This document shows, in pieces, positions 44,038 to 53,910 of a DNA stretch of 64,000 nt. A program made the position numbers and the translations under genes. Source of the stretch: Natrinema caseinilyticum (GTDB lineage: Archaea; Halobacteriota; Halobacteria; Halobacteriales; Natrialbaceae); NCBI RefSeq assembly GCF_024227435.1, contig NZ_CP100445.1, positions 2,725,369 through 2,789,368 on the forward strand. Direction: 5' to 3'. The notes beneath the pieces are model-generated. The model saw only the letters and a program-made list of their open reading frames with translations, did not search any database and was not told where the DNA came from. Position 1 is the first letter of the stretch. The number at the start of each line of letters is the position of its first letter.

Positions 44038-45108
44038 TCAGAACGACCGGAGTTCCTCGAGGACGGCCTGCGCGCTGCCGTCGGCGACGACCGCGCGGGC
44101 CCGCTCGAGTCCCTCGTCCAGACTGTCCACGTCCTGGCGGGCGTACATCCGGAACGCGCCGTTGAGTGCGATCGCGTCCGCGAAGTGGTCCTCGCGGGTT
44201 CCGGCGAGGACCTCTTCGGTGATCGTCGCCGAGTCGGCGGTCACGTCGTCGACCGCGAGGTCCTCGCTTTCCATCTCCATGCCGTAGGTTGCGGTCTCGA
44301 TCTCGTAATCCTCGAGCGAGTCGGCGTCGTCCTCCCACTCGGCCACCTTCGTGTAGCCGGGACGGATGTCGTCGTAGCCTTCCATCCCCTGGAAGAAGAT
44401 GGCGCGGGAGAACGCGAGCTGTTCGCTCTCGGAGATCGTGTCGGTCAGTTTCTTCGCGAACGCCAGGTGGTAGAACGAACCCAGGTGGACGTCGGCGTTC
44501 GCCGGGTTCGCGACGGTTTCGACGGTGTTGACGAACGTCCGGACGCCCATCTCGTCGCGCCGGTCGTAGAGGGCCTGGATTCCGGGGTTGAACGCGGGCT
44601 GGTAGTAGAACCCGAAGCCGGTCTCGTCGACCATTCCGGCGCTTTCTTCGGGCTCGAGGTCGGTTCGAACGCCGAGTTCGTCGAGGACGTGCTTGTACGC
44701 GGTGGCTTTCTGTGTGGGGACGCGGTCACCGGAGTGGACGACGACGGGCGTTCCCGCCGCGGCGGCGACGATACCGGCCCCGACGCCGAGGACGGCGGAG
44801 GTGTGCTTGCCGTCGTAGTTCGCCCCGCAATCGACCGGATCGCAGTTCGGCTCTGCGGTGACGACCGACTCCTCGCGCATGACGTCGGTGTACGCCGCCA
44901 ACTCCTCGGGGGTGTTTCGCTTCCAGCGGTTGGCCAGCCAGAACGCACCGAGGGTCGTCGCGTCGGGCTCGCCCGCCAGAATGCGCTGAAACGCTTCTCG
45001 AGCCTGCTCGCGCGTCATGTCGTCGGCCGACTTCGGACCGGAACCGACGACCTCGGTCATCAGCCGCTTGAGCGGCCAGTCGCCGAATTCCTGGGTTGCC
45101 TGCGCCAT
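44038..45108 (-). CDS. TrpD2/YbiB-like anthranilate phosphoribosyltransferase family protein
   Basis: 356 residues. It has the TrpD fold layout: an N-terminal helical domain (MTREQAREAFQRILAGEPDATTLGAFWLANRWK) and then the alpha/beta domain. The true TrpD loop GTGGD is replaced by CGANYDGKHTSAVLG, and KHGNR by VHSGDRVPTQKATAYKHVLDELGV. Phosphoribosyl transfer to anthranilate is therefore doubtful; related TrpD2 proteins bind nucleic acid instead. I use ATG 45108 (MAQATQEFGDWPL), where family sequence begins. It is divergent from ahbAB. Confidence 0.85.
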   Translation of the reverse strand: MAQATQEFGDWPLKRLMTEVVGSGPKSADDMTREQAREAFQRILAGEPDATTLGAFWLANRWKRNTPEELAAYTDVMREESVVTAEPNCDPVDCGANYDGKHTSAVLGVGAGIVAAAAGTPVVVHSGDRVPTQKATAYKHVLDELGVRTDLEPEESAGMVDETGFGFYYQPAFNPGIQALYDRRDEMGVRTFVNTVETVANPANADVHLGSFYHLAFAKKLTDTISESEQLAFSRAIFFQGMEGYDDIRPGYTKVAEWEDDADSLEDYEIETATYGMEMESEDLAVDDVTADSATITEEVLAGTREDHFADAIALNGAFRMYARQDVDSLDEGLERARAVVADGSAQAVLEELRSF

Positions 45109-45294
45109 GTTGTGAAATCCTTCGCCCGGACCGCGCAAAAGTCTCCCGCTTCCCGTGTACGCGTGCCCGTCGAAAGACGGGTTTCGACTCGATCGGCGGC
45201 GGGACTGGAAGCGGTCGAAGCCGACCGGTGCCGGTCGTCCCGCCGTTCGGGTAGACCCGAAAACGATACGGCCCCCTTCTCCCTAGAGCAAGCA

Positions 45295-46389
45295 ATGAGT
45301 GGCCTGTCGGTGGACTGGCGCGAGACGATCGACGATGCGGACGCGGCGCTGATCGACGGCTATCAGAGCGGTTTTCCCGTCACGGAGCGCCCGTTCCGTC
45401 GCGTCGGTGCTGCCATCGGACTCGAGGAATCGGCCGCGGTCGACCGCGTTCGCGCGCTGAAAGAGGCGGGGATCGTCCGCCGGTTCGGTGCCGTTCTCAA
45501 CCCACCCGTGATCGGGTCGTCGACGCTCGCCGCCGTTCAGGCTCCGGACGACCGGTTCGACGAGGTCGCGTCGATAGTCAACGAGTACCGGCAGGTCAAC
45601 CACAACTACGCCCGCGACCACGAGTGGAACATGTGGTTCGTCGTCACGGCCGGGTCCCAGGACAGGCGCGACGAAATCTTGGCGGAGATCGAATCCCGGA
45701 CCGGCTGTACGGTCCTCGATTTGCCGATGCTGACCGACTACTACATCGACCTCGAGTTCCCTGTCGTCAACGGCGACCGCTTCGCCCGGGAGAGCGCCGT
45801 TCCGCAGTCCGCGGAATCGGGAGCCGGGACCCCCGCGAGCGACGACTCCCCCGGTCAGCGCACCGACTCGTCGGCGACCAGGATCAGCGAGGCGGCGACG
45901 GGCGACTTCACCGCGCTCGAGGCGGAGTTGCTGCTCGAGATTCAAGACGGGTTCCCGCTGTCGGCGACGCCCTACCGCGACATCGCCGAACGCGCCGGAT
46001 ACGCCGTGGAGGACGTTCTCGCGGCCATCGAACGGCTTCTCTCGAGTGGCTGCATCAAGCGGATCGGCTGCGTGATCAACCACGTCGTCACCGGGTTCGA
46101 CGCCAACTGTATGGTCGTCTGGGACGTCCCGGACGAGAAGCTCGACGAGTGGGGAGAGCGAGCCGGCGGCCTCCCGTACGTGACGCTCTGTTACCACCGC
46201 CCCCGCAGGCCGGAGCTCGACTGGCCGTACAACCTGTTTACGATGATACACGGACGGGATCCCGAAGCCGTCGACGAGAAGATCGACGAACTGGCAGCGG
46301 ACTATCTCCCCGTCGACAACGAACGGCTCTACTCGACCGAGACGCTCAAACAGACGGGCGCGCGGTACGACGAACTGGTCGGCCGGTAG
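45295..46389 (+). CDS. Fused siroheme decarboxylase AhbA-AhbB (double Lrp/AsnC-like)
   Basis: 364 residues in two AsnC-like halves (about 15-165 and 205-355) joined by a Ser/Ala/Thr-rich linker (170-200). Each half has an HTH part (DGYQSGFPVTERPFRRVGAA; EIQDGFPLSATPYRDIAERA) and an effector part. VNHNYARDHEWNMWFVV in the first and VTLCYHRPRRPELDWPYNLF in the second are the His/Tyr motifs of AhbA/AhbB/NirDLGH. The enzyme decarboxylates siroheme to didecarboxysiroheme in archaeal haem synthesis. The open frame extends 1944 bases upstream by chance, antisense to the TrpD2-like gene; ATG 45295 is where family sequence begins. Confidence 0.88.
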   Translation: MSGLSVDWRETIDDADAALIDGYQSGFPVTERPFRRVGAAIGLEESAAVDRVRALKEAGIVRRFGAVLNPPVIGSSTLAAVQAPDDRFDEVASIVNEYRQVNHNYARDHEWNMWFVVTAGSQDRRDEILAEIESRTGCTVLDLPMLTDYYIDLEFPVVNGDRFARESAVPQSAESGAGTPASDDSPGQRTDSSATRISEAATGDFTALEAELLLEIQDGFPLSATPYRDIAERAGYAVEDVLAAIERLLSSGCIKRIGCVINHVVTGFDANCMVVWDVPDEKLDEWGERAGGLPYVTLCYHRPRRPELDWPYNLFTMIHGRDPEAVDEKIDELAADYLPVDNERLYSTETLKQTGARYDELVGR

Positions 46390-46565
46390 TTACTCGTCGA
46401 CACGCCCCCTTTTCGACCCGCCGAAATCCCCGGACTCGGCCGCTTCGTCGAACTCCCACCGGGTCGCATCCGTCGATCCCCGCCGGAATACCGTCGCTCG
46501 CTTCGGTCTGCGGTCGTCCGCGGCGCCCCGCTGTGCCGGTGTGGACCGGCCACCGATGCCGTCCG

Positions 46566-49500
46566 TCACTCGAGCGCCGCCGCGAGGAGTTCGATCGGCG
46601 TCGGGGGCTCCTCGCTCGCGTCCGGCCGGTTCTCGAGTTGCGTGCGACAGGAGGCACCGGGGGCGACGACGCGGTCGCCGTCGCTCTCCTCGACTTGCTC
46701 GTAGAGAATCTCTCCGATGGCGTCGCTCATCGAAGCGTGTTCGGCCTCGTATCCGAAGCTGCCAGCCATGCCACAACAACCCGAATCGAGCGGATCGACG
46801 CCGTAGCCGGCCCGCCGGAGGACGCCGACCGCGTGGTGATCCTTTTTGGCCGCTTTCTGATGACAGTGGCCGTGGTAGGTGAGGCGCTGCTGGACGGACG
46901 CGGGATCGAATTCGATCTCCTCGTCCAGTTGGAAGACGTCTACGTACTCGCAGACGCCGTACGTGGCCGCGGAGAGCGTCTCCGCCGCCTCCGACGAGAG
47001 TAAATCGAGGTAATCGGACTGAACCATGACGGCGTCGGACGGTTCGATCACGACCACGTCCCAGCCGTCTTCGACTCGCGGCGCGAGCGCGGTCACGTTC
47101 TCGCGGGCCGCGTCCCTCGCTTTCTCGAGGAAGCCCTTGGAAAACGCCGGGCGGCCGGTGTCTCCGAGACCGTCCGGGACGACGACCTGCACGCCGGCGG
47201 CCTCGAGGACGCGAACGGCCGCTTTCCCCGCGTCGGGGTGGTTGTAGTTCGTGTAGGTGTCGGGGTAGAGGACGACGGTGCGCGCGTCGCCTCGGTCCCC
47301 TCCCGCTGCCGCCCGCTTTCTCGACGCGGCCGCGCCGCCTCGCTCCTCGAACCAGTCACGGAACGTCTTCGCGTGAAACGTCGGCAGCGGTCGAGTAGAA
47401 TCGATTCCGGCGACGATCTCGAGAACCGCCCGTGCGCCCGGTAGCGTTGCGAGCGCGTTCGAGACCGGTGCGAACCGCGAGCCCCACTTCGAGAGCGTCG
47501 ACACGTTTGCGAAGAGCCGGTCGCGGACGGATGCGCCGTTTCGCTGGTGGTACTCGTGGGTCACCTCCGCTTTGAGCTTGGCCATGTCGACCTCGCTCGG
47601 GCAATCCCGCGCACAGCCCTTGCAGCCGATACAGAGGTCCATCACCTCCTCGACGAACTCGTCGGAAAACGCCTCGTCCGACCCGAGGTCCCCGCTCATG
47701 GCCTGTCGAAGCGCGTTCGCCCGGCCGCGAGTCGCCGTGATCTCCTCCCGACTCGCCCGGTAGGTCGGACACATCACGCCGCCGGTGGTCGATTGCTCGC
47801 CCCGACAGCCGCCACAGCCGTGACAGAGTTCGACCATGCCCTGGAAGCCGTTGTCGTTGTCCCACTCGAGAGCTGGCTCGAAGCCGGCCGCGAACTCGTA
47901 GTCGGGGTCGAATCGAAGGTTCTCGCGGAGGTCCGTCGGGTCGTCGTCGCGGAAGACGACCTGCCCCGGGTTCAAAATCCAGTCGGGGTCGAACGCCGTC
48001 TTCACGTCCTTGAAGGTCTCCCAGAGTTCGTCGCCGTAGAGTTTGTGATTCCACTGCGTGCGGGCGCGGCCGTCGCCGTGTTCGCCCGAGACCGAGCCGC
48101 CGAGGTCGACCACGAGGTCCGTCACCTCGTCTGCGATCCCGTGGAGTTGCTCGAGGCCGATTTCGGTCTTCGTATTCACGAGCGGCCGGACGTGAAGCAC
48201 GCCCGGGCCGGCGTGAGCGTAGAAGCTCGCCTCGGTGCCGTGGGACTCGAGGATCTCCTCGAACGCGTCGACGAACTCGGGCAACCGCGCCGGCGGGATC
48301 GCGGTGTCCTCGATGAAGGAGATGTGCTTCTCGTCGGTCGTCCGCGAGAGCAAGATCGGAAGCCCCGACTTGCGCAGTTGCCACAGCTTCGCGCGCTCGG
48401 CGTCGTCGTAGGCCTCGAGCGCCTCGAGCGCGAGCGGCTCCGCCTCGCTCACCGGCGCATCTTCGATGGGATCGCCCGCGGGCGTCGCGGACGGCACCCG
48501 GTCGGCGAGCAGCCCGGCGACCTGTTCCCTGCCGTGGTCCGAATCGTCGGCGTAAAATTCCACCAGGAGGACGGCGTTGGTCCCCTCGGGAAGAATCTCG
48601 GTGACCGGGCCGAACTCCGCGGTATCGCGCGCGAGGTCGATCAGCACGTCGTCTAGAACCTCGACCGCCGCAGGGTCGTGCTCGAGGACGGGCTCGACGT
48701 CCTCCATCGCGTCGTGAAGCGTCGGGTAGCAGAGAAGCGAGACAGCTTTCGTCTCGGGTACCGACTCGAGCGAAACGGTCGCTTCGGTGACGATCGCGAG
48801 GGTCCCCTCGCTGCCGGCCAGCAGTCGCGCGAGGTTGACGGTGCCGGCCGCGCTCGTCTTTTCGCCGCCCGGCAGATCGATCCCGCGGGCCTCCGCGACG
48901 AGCCGATCGAGGTTGTATCCGGAGACGTTCCGCTTGAGATCGGGGTACGTTTCCTCGATGCGATCGCCCTCCTCCGTCAGCACGCGCTCGACTTCGGCGT
49001 AGATCCGGCCCTCGAGATCGCCGTCCGGATCGGCCCGCTCGGCTACCTCCTCGAGCGTCACCTCGCCGAACCGAGTGACGGTTCCGTCGGCGAGAACGGC
49101 TTCGACCTCCTCAATGTACGCGTCGGTCTTGCCGTATTTCAGCGAGTGCGCGCCGGTGGAGTTGTTGCCGATCGCGCCGCCGATCGCGCTCTTGTCGCCC
49201 CAGGCCGGGTCGGGAGCGAATTTGAGGTCGAACGGTGCGAGGGTTTCGTTCAGCGTCCCGAGAATCGTTCCGGGCTGGACCGTTGCGCTCCGGGCCTCTG
49301 GATCGATCCCGCGGATGTCGTTCATGTGGCGAGAAAAATCCAGCACGACGGCGCGGTTGACCGTCTGGCCCGCCAGACTCGTGCCGCCACCGCGCGGGAG
49401 GACGGGAATTTCGCGTGCCGCACAGTACTCGAGGATCCCCGCGACCTGGGCCGTCGTCTCCGGGAAGGCGACGGCGATCGGCGTCATCTCGTAGGCGCTC

Positions 49501-49664
49501 GCGTCGGTCGCGTACAGTTCGCGGGAGTAGGAGTCGCCGCGGACCTCGCAGTCGACGAGTTCCTCGAGATCCGCGACCAGCGCCGGACGATCGACGTCGT
49601 CGCTCCGGTAGTCGTACGTCGCTCTCCGGTCGGCGGCCGGGTCGGCGCTTGGCTCCAGGGACAT
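46566..49664 (-). CDS. FAD-binding and 4Fe-4S-binding oxidoreductase (D-lactate/glycolate dehydrogenase type)
   Basis: 1032 residues with three parts. An N-terminal FAD domain has PRGGGTSLAGQ at about 90-100. The FAD-oxidase C-terminal part follows (GPGVLHVRPLV, GSVSGEHGDGRARTQW). Two 4Fe-4S motifs come next: LCHGCGGCRG with a later CPTY, near 612, and LCIGCKGCARDCPSEVDMAK near 676. Last is a CCG-type cysteine domain (YHGHCHQKA; DSGCCGMAGSFGY near 960). It fuses the GlcD, GlcF/LldE functions in one chain and would pass electrons from a 2-hydroxyacid to the quinone pool. ATG 49664 is chosen from the family N-terminus and a T-rich element about 27 bases upstream. Confidence 0.93.
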   Translation of the reverse strand: MSLEPSADPAADRRATYDYRSDDVDRPALVADLEELVDCEVRGDSYSRELYATDASAYEMTPIAVAFPETTAQVAGILEYCAAREIPVLPRGGGTSLAGQTVNRAVVLDFSRHMNDIRGIDPEARSATVQPGTILGTLNETLAPFDLKFAPDPAWGDKSAIGGAIGNNSTGAHSLKYGKTDAYIEEVEAVLADGTVTRFGEVTLEEVAERADPDGDLEGRIYAEVERVLTEEGDRIEETYPDLKRNVSGYNLDRLVAEARGIDLPGGEKTSAAGTVNLARLLAGSEGTLAIVTEATVSLESVPETKAVSLLCYPTLHDAMEDVEPVLEHDPAAVEVLDDVLIDLARDTAEFGPVTEILPEGTNAVLLVEFYADDSDHGREQVAGLLADRVPSATPAGDPIEDAPVSEAEPLALEALEAYDDAERAKLWQLRKSGLPILLSRTTDEKHISFIEDTAIPPARLPEFVDAFEEILESHGTEASFYAHAGPGVLHVRPLVNTKTEIGLEQLHGIADEVTDLVVDLGGSVSGEHGDGRARTQWNHKLYGDELWETFKDVKTAFDPDWILNPGQVVFRDDDPTDLRENLRFDPDYEFAAGFEPALEWDNDNGFQGMVELCHGCGGCRGEQSTTGGVMCPTYRASREEITATRGRANALRQAMSGDLGSDEAFSDEFVEEVMDLCIGCKGCARDCPSEVDMAKLKAEVTHEYHQRNGASVRDRLFANVSTLSKWGSRFAPVSNALATLPGARAVLEIVAGIDSTRPLPTFHAKTFRDWFEERGGAAASRKRAAAGGDRGDARTVVLYPDTYTNYNHPDAGKAAVRVLEAAGVQVVVPDGLGDTGRPAFSKGFLEKARDAARENVTALAPRVEDGWDVVVIEPSDAVMVQSDYLDLLSSEAAETLSAATYGVCEYVDVFQLDEEIEFDPASVQQRLTYHGHCHQKAAKKDHHAVGVLRRAGYGVDPLDSGCCGMAGSFGYEAEHASMSDAIGEILYEQVEESDGDRVVAPGASCRTQLENRPDASEEPPTPIELLAAALE

Positions 49665-50215
49665 ACCGACACCTTGCCCAGGGGGAGCAAAAAGGACCCG
49701 CATTCCCGACGACCCGGTCGAAGCGATGACGAAACGCGGGACTGTTCGGTCCGCCCGCTGCCCGTTCGGATGGCCACCGTTCGACCGCGAGACGTTCGGC
49801 TCGCCGTCGGGTGCTGCGATACGTCTCGGGTCGACGCGGCCACCGCTCACACTGATGGGGGTATGCCGGGCGCCTCGAGGCGCCCGGCGGACACGCGGCG
49901 GGTCAACACTGGGGGTGGTGACCGAGTTCGAAAGTGGCCCCGTTGTTTTCCCACGTGCGCCCGTTGGGGCCGCCGCCCGACTGCGTCGGACGGTACTACT
50001 CTGTAACCGGGCCACCAAAACAAGCGCGATGCCTTACTGGTTGGGTGTTCCGAACGGCCGGCGGGTCTGCCTACGGTCCGAAGCCGTCGCCCTCGGTCGG
50101 ACGCGTCCCCGGCGCTTGGACGCGACTCGTCGGGCTCCGCGAGGCCGGACGTCGCGCCGCGTCCGGCTCGGGCGACGGAGCGCCCGCGAGTTCTCTCGTC
50201 GTCCGTTCTCCCTGT
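49665..50215. other. 551-base gap with a large palindrome
   Basis: Between the oxidase start and the stop of the next minus-strand gene. Open frames cross it, but their products are Arg-rich and not family-like. It contains the 24-bp perfect palindrome 49865-49888. The oxidase promoter should lie near 49690. Confidence 0.5.
49865..49888. repeat. Perfect 24-bp GC-rich palindrome
   Basis: Arm GCCGGGCGCCTC is followed directly by its reverse complement, no spacer. As RNA it would form a very stable hairpin; no T-run follows on either strand. It is 200 bases upstream of the oxidase start and 328 bases downstream of the dehydrogenase at 50216. Terminator, attenuator-like structure or protein site are all possible. 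Confidence 0.85.
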
Positions 50216-51106
50216 TCAGTCGTCGTCGCTGCCCCACTGGCCGCTCATACCGACGCGCTCGCCGTCCTCCCAGACGTAGAACCCCTCGCCGGTCTTCTTG
50301 CCGAGATTTCCGGCCCGAACCTTTCGACGGAGGGTCTGGGGTGGTTTGAACCGCTCGCCGAGTTCCTCGCGGAGGTGTTCGGCGACGTGCAGACGCACGT
50401 CGAGTCCGACGTGGTCGGTCAGCTCGAGGGGGCCCATCGGATGGCCGTAGCCGATCGACATCCCCGTGTCGATGTCGGCCGGGCTGGCGACACCCTGTTC
50501 GACCATCCGAATCGCCTCGAGGCCGAGTGCGAGTCCGAGTCGCGAGGTGGCGAAGCCGGCCGTGTCGCGGACGACGACGTCCTCTTTCTCGATGTCACGC
50601 ACGTAGTCGATGGCGACCTCTTCGGTCCGCTCGTCCGTCTGTTCGGCGACGACGATCTCCACCAGATCCATGAGGTGCGGCGGGTTGAAAAAGTGCAACC
50701 CGACGGCCCGCTCGGGCCGGTCGAGTACGCTCGCCATCTCCGTCACCGACAGCGAGGACGTGTTCGAGGCGATGACGGTGTCCTCGCCCGTCGCATCCTC
50801 GACGTCGGAGAAGACGTCCTTCTTCAGGTCCATGTCCTCGGGCACCGCCTCGACAACCAGATCGGCATCCGCCACGGCCGCCTCGAGGTCGGTCGTCCCC
50901 TCGATTCGCTCGAGGGCCGCGTCCATCTCCGCCTCGGTGACCTTGTCCCGATCGACGCCGCCTTGCAGGTTGGTCCGGATCCCCTCGAGGCCGTTTTCGA
51001 CGAATTCCGTCTCGACGTCCCGCATGACGACGTCGTGGCTCGCCATCGCGGACACCTGCGCGATTCCGTGTCCCATACTTCCCGCTCCCAGCACTGCGAT
51101 TTGCAT
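50216..51106 (-). CDS. 3-hydroxyacyl-CoA dehydrogenase (3-hydroxybutyryl-CoA type)
   Basis: 296 residues, full length for a single-unit enzyme. GAGSMGHGIAQ near the N-terminus binds NAD; His138 (LHFFNPPHLMD) and Glu150 are the catalytic pair. The C-terminal domain is complete (HPMGPLELTDHVGLDVRLHV, then KKTGEGFYVWEDGERVG). It oxidises S-3-hydroxyacyl-CoA to 3-ketoacyl-CoA. ATG 51106 starts the conserved N-terminus MQIAVLGAGSMG. Divergent from a canonical thiolase (241-base gap), which performs the next step. Confidence 0.95.
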   Translation of the reverse strand: MQIAVLGAGSMGHGIAQVSAMASHDVVMRDVETEFVENGLEGIRTNLQGGVDRDKVTEAEMDAALERIEGTTDLEAAVADADLVVEAVPEDMDLKKDVFSDVEDATGEDTVIASNTSSLSVTEMASVLDRPERAVGLHFFNPPHLMDLVEIVVAEQTDERTEEVAIDYVRDIEKEDVVVRDTAGFATSRLGLALGLEAIRMVEQGVASPADIDTGMSIGYGHPMGPLELTDHVGLDVRLHVAEHLREELGERFKPPQTLRRKVRAGNLGKKTGEGFYVWEDGERVGMSGQWGSDDD

Positions 51107-51347
51107 GTTGGGACCCTCAGCGGAAACGTTCAAAAACGTTCCCTTTCGACCGACGAGCGACGCGGACGCTCGGGAGGGGACGATCCCGGCGGCGACCGGG
51201 TCGTCCGGCCGGCGATCGCCGGTCGCCGGGCGGGTTCCTGCTCGCTTCGAGATCGCCCCGTCCCCGTCGGACGGCACGACGACCGCGCGACTCGAGTGGC
51301 CGAGAACGGAGCTACTTTACCGGCGCGGTGCGAGCCAACGAGTACCA

Positions 51348-52490
51348 ATGAGCGAACGGCAGCCAGTTATCGTCCAGGCAGTGCGGACGCCACAGGGGAA
51401 ACACGGCGGCGTCTTCGCCGAGACCGGCAGCGAGGAACTTTCCGTCCCGCTCGTCGACGAGATGCTCGAGCGAACGGGCCTCTCGGGCGCGGACGTCGAC
51501 GACGTGCGCTGGGGCTGTGCCAAGCAGGTCGACGAACAGAGCAACAACATCGCGCGGGTCATCGCCCTCCTCTCGGAGCTGGGTGAGGGCGTTCCCGGGA
51601 CGACGATCGACAGGCTCTGTGCGTCCTCCGCGGAGGCGATCATGAGCGCGAGCGACGCGATTCGGGCGGGCCAGCGCGAGGTCATCGTCGCCGGCGGCGT
51701 CGAGAACATGTCGCGCAACGAGCGCCGGAAGGGGATCGGCTCCTACGACGGGATCGCAGAGCAGTACGACGCGGCCGGGCTCGCCATGGGCCAGACCGCC
51801 GAGAAAGTCGCCGAGGAGTACGGCGTCGGTCGCGAGGAACAGGACGAGTACGCCGCCCGGAGCCAGCAGCGCGCGGTCGAAGCCACCGAAGCGGGCCGGT
51901 TCGACGACGAGATCGTCCCGATCGACACAGGTGAGGAGGTCGTCGAGACGGACGAAGGGATCCGGCCGGGCACCACGAAAGAGAAGATCGCCGGCCTTCC
52001 GCCCGCTTTCCGGGAGGACGGCACCGTCACCGCCGCCAACGCCTCACAGATTTCAGACGGCGCCGCGGGCGTCTTGCTCACGAGCGAGGCGTTCGCCGAG
52101 GAACGCGGCCTCGAGATCGTGGCCGAAATCGAGGACCACAACGTGGCCGGCGTCGATCCCACGGTCATGGGGATCGGACCGGTGCCCGCGGTCCGGGGAA
52201 TCTGGGACCGAAACGGCCGCTCGGCCGCGGACTACGACCTCGTGGAACTCAACGAGGCGTTCGCCAGCCAGACGCTGTACTGTCGGGACGAGCTCGGCTT
52301 CGACGACGCGACCTTCAACGTCAACGGCGGCGCGATCGCGCTCGGGCACCCGCTGGGCGCCTCCGGCGCGCGCCTGCCGGTCACCCTGATCCACGAGCTC
52401 CGACGACGGGGCGGCGGCCGCGGCCTCTCGACGATGTGCGTCGGCTACGGACAGGGTGCTGCGGTCGAGTTCCGAGTTCCGGACCAGTAA
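51348..52490 (+). CDS. Acetyl-CoA C-acyltransferase (thiolase), canonical
   Basis: 380 residues. Cys91 ([14 protein letters not shown]), ELNEAFASQ, His334 in [14 protein letters not shown] and Cys364 in [10 protein letters not shown] are all present. Start ATG 51348 is preceded by a TATA-like TACTTTACC about 31 bases upstream; the frame is open further upstream, antisense to the dehydrogenase. With its divergent neighbour it makes the last two steps of beta-oxidation. Confidence 0.95.
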   Translation: MSERQPVIVQAVRTPQGKHGGVFAETGSEELSVPLVDEMLERTGLSGADVDDVRWGCAKQVDEQSNNIARVIALLSELGEGVPGTTIDRLCASSAEAIMSASDAIRAGQREVIVAGGVENMSRNERRKGIGSYDGIAEQYDAAGLAMGQTAEKVAEEYGVGREEQDEYAARSQQRAVEATEAGRFDDEIVPIDTGEEVVETDEGIRPGTTKEKIAGLPPAFREDGTVTAANASQISDGAAGVLLTSEAFAEERGLEIVAEIEDHNVAGVDPTVMGIGPVPAVRGIWDRNGRSAADYDLVELNEAFASQTLYCRDELGFDDATFNVNGGAIALGHPLGASGARLPVTLIHELRRRGGGRGLSTMCVGYGQGAAVEFRVPDQ

Positions 52491-52623
52491 CGACACCGCT
52501 CCCGGTTCCAGAACCGGTTCGTCTCGCGAGACCCGCGACCCGCGGCTCGCGACGAGGTTCGAACCGTGATCGACACGAGAATCGATAGATTCGCTGGCCG
52601 GGCCGCGGGCAGTCGCGGGCCGA

Positions 52624-53763
52624 TTACAGCAGCTGGTCGGCGATGATGTTCTTCTGAATCTCGCTGGTCCCCTCGTAGATCTTCGTGATGCGGGCGTCGC
52701 GGTAGTAGCGCTCTGCGGGGTAGTCGGTGACGTAGCCCGATCCGCCATGGACCTGGATGCCCTCGTCGGCGACTTCGACCGAGATCTCGGAGGCGAAGAG
52801 CTTCGCCATGCTCGAGTACTGCGCGGCGACGTCCTGGTTGTTCTGCTCGACCTGGGTCGCGGCGCGGTAGGTCAGCGAGCGGGCGGCCTCGACTTTGGTC
52901 GCCATCTCGGCGATCTTGTGCTGGATGGCCTGGAACTCCGAGATCGGCTGATCGAACTGCTCGCGTTCGGTGGCGTACTCGATCGCGGCGTCGAGGGCGC
53001 CCTGGGCGGCACCGACGGCCTGTGCGGCGACGTTGGTGCGGCCGGAGGCGAAGAACTCCATCAGCTGGTAGAAGCCCCTGTCGACCTCGCCGATGACGTT
53101 CTCTTCGGACACGCGGACGTCGTCGACGATGACCTCTGCGAGGTCGGAGGCGCGGATACCGAGTTTGTTGTCGATCTTTTCGGTCTGGATGCCGTCACGG
53201 TCCATCTCGACGAGGAACGCGGTGATACCACGGTGGCCCTCGTCGGGGCTCGTCTTGGCCATCAGTACGCCGACGTCGGCGACGGTGCCGTTCGTGATCC
53301 ACATCTTGTTCCCGTTGAGGACGTACTCGTCTCCGTCCTCCGCGGCGACCGTCTCGATCCCCGCGACGTTCGAGCCGTGGGCGGGCTCGGAGATCATCGA
53401 ACACGACGCCGATTCGCCGTTCGCGATCTTCGGGAGCCACTCCTCTTTCATCCACTCGTCGCCGAATTCGATGATCATGTCCGTCCCGAAGCCGGCACTG
53501 CCGACGGCGGAGCCGATTCCTGGATCGGCTCGCCACAGTTCCTCGGTGACGATCGTCGTGGATATTTTGTCCATTCCGGCGCCGTCGTACTCGATCGGAA
53601 TGTTCGGTGCGACGAAGTCGTATTCGGCGGCCTTCTTTCGGAGGTCCACGGGATACGTGTGCTCCCGATCGTGTTCCTCTGCGACCGGCACCATTTCGTT
53701 TTCGCCGAACTCGCGGACGGCGTCACGGATCGCTTCGTGTTCAGCGGATAACTGGAACGCCAT
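52624..53763 (-). CDS. Acyl-CoA dehydrogenase (short/branched-chain type)
   Basis: 379 residues, the standard SCAD/BCAD length. SMISEPAHGSNVAGIETVAA is the middle-domain motif, YVLNGNKMWITNG follows, and KIYEGTSEIQKNIIADQLL gives catalytic Glu364. RFYRDARITKIYEGT-type ending (here ERYYRDARITKIYEGT) matches butyryl- or methylbutyryl-CoA dehydrogenases. A TTTGTAAG element 25 bases upstream suits ATG 53763. It lies 147 bases downstream of a CoA ligase on the same strand. Confidence 0.96.
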   Translation of the reverse strand: MAFQLSAEHEAIRDAVREFGENEMVPVAEEHDREHTYPVDLRKKAAEYDFVAPNIPIEYDGAGMDKISTTIVTEELWRADPGIGSAVGSAGFGTDMIIEFGDEWMKEEWLPKIANGESASCSMISEPAHGSNVAGIETVAAEDGDEYVLNGNKMWITNGTVADVGVLMAKTSPDEGHRGITAFLVEMDRDGIQTEKIDNKLGIRASDLAEVIVDDVRVSEENVIGEVDRGFYQLMEFFASGRTNVAAQAVGAAQGALDAAIEYATEREQFDQPISEFQAIQHKIAEMATKVEAARSLTYRAATQVEQNNQDVAAQYSSMAKLFASEISVEVADEGIQVHGGSGYVTDYPAERYYRDARITKIYEGTSEIQKNIIADQLL

Positions 53764-53910
53764 AGTACGTCCTCACTGCCGTCTTACAAAGTAGCTTCGG
53801 ATGCACCTGAAATTTGTTTTTGTTAATACAGTGCCGTACGAATCTCCGAAGTGGAAACGAACGTCTCGTTCCTCGGACGGTGAGCAGAAAACTACGGTCC
53901 GCGGCGGCGA

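Noticed and set aside
43351..46389. A single 1012-codon open frame
   Set aside because: Only the last 365 codons (from 45295) match a family (AhbAB). The rest is antisense to the TrpD2-like gene or lies in the gene-less gap, and is Arg/Ser-rich, so it is an open frame by GC content.
52547..52570. GAGGTTCGAACCGTG as part of a tRNA
   Set aside because: No flanking cloverleaf can be drawn in the 133-base convergent gap.
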